The position numbers and the translations under genes are program-made. From contig JAPPKT010000291.1 in the NCBI GenBank assembly GCA_028819675.1, forward strand, positions 1 through 7,275: DNA of 7,275 nucleotides. Direction: 5' to 3'. This DNA is from Caldilineaceae bacterium (GTDB lineage: Bacteria > Chloroflexota > Anaerolineae > Caldilineales > Caldilineaceae). The notes beneath the pieces are model-generated. The model ran no database searches. It was given only the letters and a program-made list of their open reading frames with translations, and was not told where the DNA came from. Position 1 is the stretch's first letter, and each line of letters opens with the position of its first letter. Positions 1 through 4,735 of the stretch are shown in pieces.

Positions 1-39
1 GGCTCCGGCACCTACCACTTCGAACTCACCGGAACCTAA
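1..39 (+). CDS. C-terminal end of an upstream gene (partial)
   Basis: Frame 1 reads GSGTYHFELTGT and stops at TAA (37-39). The codons (GGC, TCC, ACC, TAC, CAC, TTC, CTC) show the same strong preference for C in the third position as the two large enzyme genes of the window, which is the main reason to believe this is the end of a real gene. It would lie 71 bp upstream of the UroD-like gene on the same strand. Only 12 residues are visible, so no family can be named. Confidence 0.4.
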   Translation, partial: GSGTYHFELTGT

Positions 40-63
40 TCCGCGACCCGTGGCCATGGTCAG

Positions 64-91
64 CAACTAACCACTAACCACTGACCACTGC
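64..91. repeat. Heptamer tandem array, four units
   Basis: Four consecutive 7-mers: CAACTAA, CCACTAA, CCACTGA, CCACTGC. The same array, with six units, lies at 3310-3351 just before the enolase-superfamily gene. Here it sits between the upstream gene's stop and the ribosome site of the UroD-like gene. Its reverse complement reads GTCAGTGGTTAGTGG-like, which gives the junk peptide QWLVVS in translations. I recall such arrays as dispersed repeats in environmental genomes; a function is not known to me. Confidence 0.8.
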
Positions 92-96
92 AGTTC

Positions 97-103
97 AAAG
101 GAG
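97..103 (+). promoter_or_regulatory. Shine-Dalgarno AAAGGAG selecting a TTG start
   Basis: AAAGGAG ends 7 nt before the TTG at 111, the optimal distance. The alternative ATG at 120 (residue 4) would be 16 nt away, so TTG at 111 is the better start. Confidence 0.75.
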
Positions 104-110
104 TACGATT

Positions 111-1244
111 TTGCAGGAAATGACATCGCTCGAACGATTTATGGCCGCCATCAACGGCGAACCTATGGACATGTACCCGGCCCTCAACGTCTCCCCCACC
201 TGGTCGATGATGCCGCACTGGCCGGAGAAACTGGGGCTGAACTTCCTCCATCTGTCTCACGGGACCGATGAGCAGAAGCTCAAGTTCTACGACGTGCTCC
301 ACGATGACCTCGGCCTCGACTACATCCCCTGCGGCACCGGCAAACCCTACGGCCAGCGCGGCAAACAGTATGTCACCGAAGAGGACGGCGTGCCCGTGCT
401 CGTCGACGTCGGCTCGCGCAGCAAGACCCGCTACCACGAATTCCCGCCTGACCTGCCGCCTGAAGAGCCCCTCTTCGAAACAGCCGCCGACGTCGAACGC
501 CTCGACCCGCCGCCCACCGCCGAGGAGATGCTGGCGACCGGCGCCTACGACTTCACCAAAAAGCTGCTCGAATATTTCGACGACACCGTCTTCTTCCATA
601 TGGGGGACATGGCGCCATTCCCCACCTCCTTCTACATGCTCAGCTACGATAAGCTCTTCGACGCCATGTTTTTCCAGAAGGACCTCGTATTCGCCCTCAT
701 GGACCGCCACGAAGAGGTGATCCGCCAGCAGTGCCGCCTCGCCCGCATGCTCGGCGTACACGGCTACCAGCTCATGCAATGGTTCGCCTCCGCCGACATG
801 ATCTCCGATGAGCACTACGTCGAGTTCGCCCTGCCCGGCGAGATCAAGGCCTTCCAGTACATCCACGACGAGGGCCTCACCAGCAGCATGGCCCTGATGG
901 GCTGGATCGAGCCCCGCCTCCCCCACCTTGCCAAGCTCGACTTTCACTGCATCCAGGTCGAATGCGGCCTCAAAAACTACTCAAACGACATCGTCAATGT
1001 CCGCAACGCCCTCGGCGAAGAGGTCTGCATCTTCTCCAACTCCCACGCCATCACCGTCATCGAACAGGGCGACGAGGACCTCTGGCGCGAAGACGCCCAC
1101 CACCAGGCCAAAGCCATCGGCAAACAGAAACGCTTCGGCGTCGGCCACGGCACCCCCACCACCTGGAAGACGTCCCCACAAAGATACCGCCGCTACATCG
1201 ACTTCATGCGCACCGAGTTGGCCTCAATCGTCCCGCCGCACTGA
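111..1244 (+). CDS. Uroporphyrinogen decarboxylase family (UroD/MtaA-like) protein
   Basis: A 377-residue protein resembling the UroD superfamily, which contains haem-pathway uroporphyrinogen decarboxylase and corrinoid/coenzyme methyltransferases such as MtaA and CmuA. Visible hallmarks are the N-terminal SLERFMAAINGEPMDMYPA (6-24), matching the family's opening R-x-x-x-A-x-x-G-x-x-x-D block; the mid-region WFASADMISDEHYVEFALPGEIK (224-246), matching the family's D-x-I/S-P-E-x-Y/F segment before a conserved proline; and the C-terminal GVGHGTPTTWKTSPQRYRRYI (343-363), the place of the usual G-x-x-x-x-T/P-x-E-N segment. It is not a housekeeping HemE: the HemE N-terminal block is only loosely kept and its neighbours are catabolic. 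It is probably cytosolic, acting in methyl-group transfer or demethylation of an unknown substrate. Cys280, Cys285 and Cys306 with His279 could be metal ligands, but the MtaA His-x-Cys motif is not clearly present. Start is TTG. No hairpin plus T-run terminator was seen after the stop. Confidence 0.85.
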   Translation: MQEMTSLERFMAAINGEPMDMYPALNVSPTWSMMPHWPEKLGLNFLHLSHGTDEQKLKFYDVLHDDLGLDYIPCGTGKPYGQRGKQYVTEEDGVPVLVDVGSRSKTRYHEFPPDLPPEEPLFETAADVERLDPPPTAEEMLATGAYDFTKKLLEYFDDTVFFHMGDMAPFPTSFYMLSYDKLFDAMFFQKDLVFALMDRHEEVIRQQCRLARMLGVHGYQLMQWFASADMISDEHYVEFALPGEIKAFQYIHDEGLTSSMALMGWIEPRLPHLAKLDFHCIQVECGLKNYSNDIVNVRNALGEEVCIFSNSHAITVIEQGDEDLWREDAHHQAKAIGKQKRFGVGHGTPTTWKTSPQRYRRYIDFMRTELASIVPPH

Positions 1245-1298
1245 GTACCTATGCGCCCGCATACTGTCGGCAGTAAGATCACTCAAGTATCCTGGCTA

Positions 1299-1327
1299 TT
1301 GCAAAATGCCATTAGTGCTGGTATAAT
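1299..1327 (+). promoter_or_regulatory. Extended -10 promoter of the vapBC-type operon
   Basis: A -35 box TTGCAA (1299-1304), a 17-nt spacer and a perfect TATAAT (1322-1327) preceded by TG-n (1319-1321), i.e. an extended -10. The ATG at 1334 is 7 nt past the -10 box, so transcription should start at or next to the start codon and the mRNA should be leaderless. An imperfect dyad, TGGC (1293-1296) and GCCA (1308-1311), straddles the -35 box and could be where the antitoxin complex autorepresses; that part is inference. Confidence 0.8.
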
Positions 1328-1333
1328 GCAGTC

Positions 1334-1570
1334 ATGCCTGTTCAAATTACGATAAGAAATGTCCCTGAGGAAGTTCGTGATGAGTTGGCCGTGCGCGCCG
1401 CTCTTCAACGTCAGTCTATGCAGGAGTTCTTGCGCGGAGAGTTGGAACGTATCGCCTCGCGCCCGTCCGTGGCCGCTTGGCTGCAAGGAGTTCGCGAACG
1501 GAAAGCGGTGGCGAATACAAGGGTAGAGCCTCAGAAAATTCTCCGCGCCCGTGACGCAGATCGAAAGTGA
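1334..1570 (+). CDS. VapB/FitA-like ribbon-helix-helix antitoxin
   Basis: A 78-residue antitoxin. The N-terminus has the ribbon-helix-helix layout: beta strand QITIRNVP (4-11), helix A EEVRDELAVRAALQ (12-25), turn, and helix B SMQEFLRGELERIA (28-41). The C-terminal tail ends in KILRARDADRK, the arginine/aspartate-rich tail by which FitA-type antitoxins fill the PIN toxin active site. It would bind DNA as a dimer and, with the toxin, repress its own promoter. The stop overlaps the toxin start (GTGA, 1567-1570), so the two are translationally coupled. No Shine-Dalgarno precedes the ATG, in agreement with a leaderless transcript. FitA is the closest named relative I recognise; the exact subfamily is uncertain. 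Confidence 0.88.
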   Translation: MPVQITIRNVPEEVRDELAVRAALQRQSMQEFLRGELERIASRPSVAAWLQGVRERKAVANTRVEPQKILRARDADRK

Positions 1571-1974
1571 CGTCAGTCATTGACGCGTCCGTGCTCGTTG
1601 CTTCGCTTGTCGACTCGGGATTCGAAGGCAAGTGGGCGGAATCTGCAATTGACAAAGGCCCCTTGGCTGCTCCGGAGTTAGCTTTGGCAGAAGCCAGCAA
1701 TATCCTGCGCCGACTGGAGCAGCGTGCAGAAATATCCCGCATTGAAGCTGCCACCGCCCATGCAGATCTGATGCGCCTGGAAATAGAACTGTTTCCCTTC
1801 GCGCCCTTTGCTGAGCGGATATGGGCGTTGCGAGGCAACCTGACTTGCTACGATGCTTGGTACGTCGCTGTGGCCGAGGCGCTGGACTGCCCACTGCTGA
1901 CGCTCGACCGCAGGCTCAGCCGTGCTCGCGGCCACACCTGCGAAATCATCACGCCACCCCGTCCCCATAGGTAG
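1567..1974 (+). CDS. VapC/FitB-like PIN-domain toxin (ribonuclease)
   Basis: A 135-residue single-domain PIN protein, normal length for VapC. The acidic metal-binding residues are in their expected places: Asp6 in VIDASVLV, Glu42 in ALAEASN, Asp96 in CYDAWYVAVAEAL, and Asp114 in LLTLDRRL. These should hold Mg/Mn ions for RNA cleavage; VapC toxins typically cut tRNA or rRNA, but the target here cannot be read from sequence. The GTG start at 1567 overlaps the antitoxin stop. All catalytic acids are present, so the toxin is predicted active. Less C-biased codons than the flanking enzyme genes suggest horizontal acquisition. A large inverted repeat begins 23 bp after the stop. Confidence 0.93.
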   Translation: MTSVIDASVLVASLVDSGFEGKWAESAIDKGPLAAPELALAEASNILRRLEQRAEISRIEAATAHADLMRLEIELFPFAPFAERIWALRGNLTCYDAWYVAVAEALDCPLLTLDRRLSRARGHTCEIITPPRPHR

Positions 1975-1997
1975 CGTAAATTCCCCAGAGAAAGAAC

Positions 1998-2054
1998 AAC
2001 CTGGCATGTGGAGGCTCTGTCCATTCCCTAGCAAACGCTCCACATGGCCAGGTT
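1998..2054. repeat. Long inverted repeat after the toxin gene
   Basis: Left arm AACCTGGCATGTGGAG (1998-2013) pairs with right arm CTCCACATGGCCAGGTT (2038-2054): 16 base pairs with one unpaired base in the right arm, around a 24-nt loop. As RNA it would form a strong hairpin just after vapC. No T-run follows (CCCGATG), so it is not a standard intrinsic terminator. It could protect the 3' end of the operon mRNA, act as a two-way stop, or be a mobile-element or recombination relic. Confidence 0.8.
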
Positions 2055-2138
2055 CCCGATGAAAAATACACTTTACCCGGTGACCTGCGTGTTGTTCCTC
2101 ACGCCGCCCTATTTGACACGGTAAGACAGTCCCAACCC

Positions 2139-2151
2139 TTCCGAATCGGAA
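2139..2151. repeat. Perfect palindrome TTCCGAATCGGAA
   Basis: Six-base arms around a single central A. The size suits a dimeric regulator's half-sites or a tiny stem, but no promoter or gene start is nearby, so a role is not supported. Confidence 0.4.
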
Positions 2152-2217
2152 AATAGCACGGCACTTTCTTCGCCGGTCTATCGTGTTTAAACGCCGGCCC
2201 TAAGCTGCCGACCCGTA

Positions 2218-2239
2218 GGGGCGCCCCTTGTGGGCGCCC
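2218..2239. repeat. GGGCGCCC hairpin, probable dispersed repeat
   Basis: GGGCGCCC (2219-2226), loop CTTGT (2227-2231), GGGCGCCC (2232-2239): an all-GC 8-bp stem, preceded by GTA (2216-2218 gives TAG) and followed by TCTCGG. The form GTAGGGGCG-(N)-CCTTGTGG-(N)-CGCCC is one I recall as a dispersed palindromic repeat in many environmental genomes. It lacks a T-run, so termination is not its obvious job. Confidence 0.65.
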
Positions 2240-2404
2240 TCTCGGTCAACTGATGATTTTCAGCAACTCTGACATACGAACGTGCTAGACGCAGCAACAG
2301 TCAGCGCTCGCTGTGCCGGTTGTGTCTATCTGGGGACAATAATCACAGGTGAAACAACTCGCCCAGCACAGCCTTATCGGCGTGATGAGGCCATGCCGGA
2401 CGAA

Positions 2405-2420
2405 AGCCCTGGGCCGGGCT
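2405..2420 (-). terminator. Weak possible terminator of the secreted-protein gene
   Basis: On the minus strand, AGCCC-GGCCCA-GGGCT lies 4 nt after the stop codon at 2425, followed by TTTCG. The stem is only 5 bp and the T-run only three, so it is at best a weak intrinsic terminator. Confidence 0.25.
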
Positions 2421-2424
2421 GAGA

Positions 2425-3120
2425 CTATTCTATCCCGCACCCCCTTATCACCTTTTTGACTGAATGGATGAACGGGCCAGCACTGAAATGGACTTCGTAC
2501 TGCGAAAATAGACCCCACCACGCACGCGGGGCACCGAAGGGGCTCAATTTTTTCTTCAGGGGGCCAATGGCCCAACGTTTCAGCTCCGAATAGGCAGCTT
2601 GGATAGTAACCCCGTTCATGTTCAAGTCTCGTACAATCGGTTCCGTCGAGTGGTCCGAAACACTGGTGATGTTGTAGGGTCTGATATCTTCCCTGCTGGT
2701 TTTCACCGTATGTCGAACATGGAATATGTCAAGCAACCTGAAAACCGAGGCTGTACTCAAGTAAGCTTCACAAGATTTCTGGCCATCAGAGCCGAAGGGT
2801 TCTTCGCTGGGTGCAGAATGCGTTGCAACGATGCTGGCAGGCATTGCCTCTACTGAGTCTCTGACGGTCGCCAGTGCCGTAAGTTGACGGTGGGCCTCTA
2901 CTATGGTGGCAGGCAAAGGACCTGTGTAATCGTCGTTGAACTCGATGCCCGGGTACTGCGCAGCCAGTTCGATCAATCGTGCTCGCGTCGGCCCCCCATC
3001 GCCAGGGGGTTGTTCAGCCAAGACCGTGACTGGCGCGATGGAACCCAAGAGCAATCCTAATGTCACCAGAACAGCCAAGACATTGCGTTTAATGGTTCGT
3101 CTCCTTTCATTGACAAGCAT
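2425..3120 (-). CDS. Putative exported protein of unknown function; ATT start at 3093 possible
   Basis: The 231-residue frame from the ATG at 3120 has an N-terminal signal peptide: basic residues, hydrophobic core NVLAVLVTLGLLLG (13-26), then VTVLA-EQ with likely signal peptidase I cleavage after Ala35. The ATG at 3120 has no ribosome site. Instead AAAGGAG (3107-3101) ends 7 nt before an in-frame ATT at 3093, which would begin the protein as (M)KRNVLAVLV, a textbook signal-peptide start. So the real start may be ATT, or a lost ATG. The mature part has no family I recognise: a region rich in S/T and E/D, two cysteines (118 and near the C-terminus), and a C-terminal segment rich in aromatic residues (FGAPRAWWGLFSQYEVHFSA). 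Codon use is mixed, unlike the C-ending enzyme genes, suggesting a different origin or relaxed selection. Confidence 0.6.
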   Translation of the reverse strand: MLVNERRRTIKRNVLAVLVTLGLLLGSIAPVTVLAEQPPGDGGPTRARLIELAAQYPGIEFNDDYTGPLPATIVEAHRQLTALATVRDSVEAMPASIVATHSAPSEEPFGSDGQKSCEAYLSTASVFRLLDIFHVRHTVKTSREDIRPYNITSVSDHSTEPIVRDLNMNGVTIQAAYSELKRWAIGPLKKKLSPFGAPRAWWGLFSQYEVHFSAGPFIHSVKKVIRGCGIE

Positions 3121-3149
3121 GGACGAGAGATGGTGCGTACATCAAACAT
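3063..3149 (-). CDS. Possible 28-codon upstream ORF overlapping the secreted-protein gene
   Basis: An ATG at 3149 has a good ribosome site, AGGGAG (3162-3157), 7 nt upstream. It encodes 28 residues beginning MFDVRTISRPCLSMK and ending at TGA (3065-3063), 30 nt inside the secreted-protein gene in another frame. It covers that gene's own ribosome site. It could be a leader peptide that couples or attenuates translation, or chance. No peptide family is recognised. Confidence 0.2.
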   Translation of the reverse strand: MFDVRTISRPCLSMKGDEPLNAMSWLFW

Positions 3150-3309
3150 CAATTTACTCCCTTCCAACATTCATGTCTCGTCAATGCCGTCCAATCCGGG
3201 TAGGTCCCGTTACCGATTTCGGTACATTGCTTCGTGTGCAGTTGTTCCTTTCAAGGCATCGGCCGGTTCGGGCCAGCGACCATCGCCGTACACCCCGCGC
3301 CGTCTTCAG

Positions 3310-3351
3310 CCACTAACTACTGACCACTAACCACTGACCACTGCCTACTGA
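3310..3351. repeat. Heptamer tandem array, six units
   Basis: Six consecutive 7-mers: CCACTAA, CTACTGA, CCACTAA, CCACTGA, CCACTGC, CTACTGA. It is the same unit family as 64-91 and ends 5 bp before the ATG of the enolase-superfamily gene, where a Shine-Dalgarno site would be expected. The variation is confined to the second base (C/T) and last three bases (TAA/TGA/TGC). Confidence 0.85.
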
Positions 3352-3356
3352 CCTCC

Positions 3357-4532
3357 ATGAATATCACCCGCCTCGAAACCATCCACCTCGGCCGCCACCC
3401 CGACTCACTCTGGCTGCGCATCCACACAGACGCCGGCCTGACCGGCCTCGGAGAGACCTCCTACGCGCCCCGCGCCGTCAGCGCCCTAATCCACGACCAG
3501 CTCGCCCCCCTCCTCCTCGAACAGGACTCCCTCGACATCGAGCGCCACTGGCAAACAATGTTCGCCGCCGTCAACGCCTACGGCTTCGGCGGTGCCGAAA
3601 CCCGCGCCATCAGCGCCGTCGACATCGCCCTCTGGGACATCGCCGGCCAGCACACCGGCCAGCCCATCTACAACCTCCTCGGCGGCCGCAGCCGCGACCG
3701 CATCCCCATCTACAACACCTGCCTCAGCCACGGCCCCAACCAGGACGCCCGCACCTGGATGGAAGGCCGCGCCGGCCAGCTCGCCGCAGACCTGCTCCGA
3801 CAGGGCATCAACGCCATGAAGATCTGGCCCTTCGACCTGCCGCCCGGCCCCGCCCGCGCCGAAACAGGCGCACCCGGCCCGGTGCGCCATTACCTCGATA
3901 AAGATACGCTAAAAAGAGGTGTCGCCTGCGTCGAAGAAATCCGCGCCGCAGTCGGCGACAAAATGCAGATCGCAATCGAAGGCAACGCCCGCTGGAACCT
4001 GCCTGCGGCCATCGAAATCGCCCGCGCTCTGGAGCCTTACAACATCATGTGGCTTGAGGAAATGATCCCGCCCGACAACGTCGAGTCCTACGCCCGCCTC
4101 AAGGCCGAAAGCCGCATCCCCCTCTGCGTCAGCGAGCGCCTCTTCACCCGCTTCGGCTTCCGTCGCGTCGTCGAGGCCGGCGCCGCCGACATCATCATGC
4201 CCGACATCTCCTGGACCGGCGGCATAACCGAAACCCGCAAAATCTGCGCCCACGCCGACACCTACTACCTCCCCGTCACCGGCCACGACGCCACCGGCCC
4301 CGTCGCCCTCTGGGCCGCCGCCCACCTCATGCTCCACGTCCCCAACGCCATGAACCTCGAAACCGTCCGCGCCTACTACAACGGCTGGTACAACGACATC
4401 GTCACCGAGCGCATCCCCATCAACGCCGGCATGCTCTCCCTACCCGAAAAGCCTGGCCTCGGCGTCGCCCTGCGCCAAAACGTCTTCAGTCGCCCCGACG
4501 CCCGCATCGAAACCAGAGCCAGCGCCGACTAG
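3357..4532 (+). CDS. Mandelate racemase/muconate lactonizing (enolase superfamily) enzyme, probable acid-sugar dehydratase
   Basis: A 391-residue protein with the two-domain enolase-superfamily layout: capping domain 1-125 (LHTDAG-like RIHTDAGLTGLGETSY at 21-36; AISAVDIALWDIAGQHTGQPIYNLLGG at 84-110) and barrel domain 126-360. Barrel residues visible are Lys155 (AMKIW), metal ligands Glu208 (IEGNARW), Glu234 (WLEEM) and Glu260 (SER), and an Asp283 (MPDISWTGG) and His310 (TGHD) pair as in mandelate racemase, where the dyad is the general base/acid. Family members abstract a proton alpha to a carboxylate; sugar-acid dehydration is the commonest outcome. The first ligand motif E-x-N replaces the D-x-H of galactonate/mannonate dehydratases, so the substrate is open. 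It is probably cytosolic and Mg-dependent. No Shine-Dalgarno is present, because the heptamer array occupies the leader. The codons are extremely C-ending. A decayed partial copy lies at 6404-6643. Confidence 0.92.
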   Translation: MNITRLETIHLGRHPDSLWLRIHTDAGLTGLGETSYAPRAVSALIHDQLAPLLLEQDSLDIERHWQTMFAAVNAYGFGGAETRAISAVDIALWDIAGQHTGQPIYNLLGGRSRDRIPIYNTCLSHGPNQDARTWMEGRAGQLAADLLRQGINAMKIWPFDLPPGPARAETGAPGPVRHYLDKDTLKRGVACVEEIRAAVGDKMQIAIEGNARWNLPAAIEIARALEPYNIMWLEEMIPPDNVESYARLKAESRIPLCVSERLFTRFGFRRVVEAGAADIIMPDISWTGGITETRKICAHADTYYLPVTGHDATGPVALWAAAHLMLHVPNAMNLETVRAYYNGWYNDIVTERIPINAGMLSLPEKPGLGVALRQNVFSRPDARIETRASAD

Positions 4533-4735
4533 ACCGGCAGTCAATCAGTACAGCTTCATCGAACCTGAACAATCCACACTTGCAGCTGACCGTGTCAGGC
4601 ACCCTCCCCCGTACACGCATCACGCCCGCAACCCCAACCCAAACCAGCAGTGCATCGGCTCTTTCACGGCCGAGACATTTGCCAAACCTGCAAATGCGCT
4701 CCGGCGCTGGCGACAACCCAACTGAACAAACTTCC
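4533..4735. other. Convergent intergenic region with small palindrome
   Basis: Separates the ends of two genes facing each other. It contains CTGAC-CGT-GTCAG (4586-4598), overlapping GTGTCAGGCACC (4592-4603), a motif I recall as a dispersed repeat in environmental genomes. A second short stem, TCGGC/GCCGA, surrounds TCTTTCACG near 4658-4676. Neither has a T-run. No gene was seen. Confidence 0.45.

Larger units (their letters stand above)
1975..2424. other. 450-bp gene-free stretch with palindromes
   Basis: No convincing gene lies between the PIN toxin and the minus-strand secreted-protein gene. Open frames here lack ribosome sites and recognisable sequence. Besides the separately listed hairpins it contains a nested inverted repeat: GCTGTGC (2310-2316) with GCACAGC (2366-2372), and inside it GTTGT (2319-2323) with ACAAC (2354-2358). 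A TTGACA at 2113-2118 has no matching -10 box. Confidence 0.6.

Noticed and set aside
60..947. Long minus-strand open frame opposite the UroD-like gene
   Set aside because: It mirrors the C-ending codons of the real gene (a G/V/A-rich product) and starts in the heptamer array (QWLVVS). No ribosome site or family match.
1250..1275. TATGCG/CGCATA dyad and TACTG-TCGG-CAGTA stem after the UroD-like gene as terminator or operator
   Set aside because: Loop of only 2 nt in the first, 5-bp stem in the second, no T-run, and both lie upstream of the toxin-antitoxin promoter rather than over it.
1994..2057. Integron attC site after the toxin-antitoxin genes
   Set aside because: The bulged inverted repeat and toxin-antitoxin cargo are suggestive, but the ends read GAACAAC and GTTCCCG, not RYYYAAC and GTTRRRY, and there is no integrase or second cassette.
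2113..2118. TTGACA as a promoter -35 box
   Set aside because: No -10-like sequence at a suitable distance and no gene downstream on the plus strand.
2285..2575. Minus-strand frame of 96 codons, and plus frames at 2599-2856 and 2936-3316
   Set aside because: They overlap the secreted-protein gene in other frames, lack ribosome sites and have no recognisable sequence.
3486..4337. Two long minus-strand open frames opposite the enolase-superfamily gene
   Set aside because: G/A/V/D-rich shadows created by the third-position C bias of the plus-strand gene.
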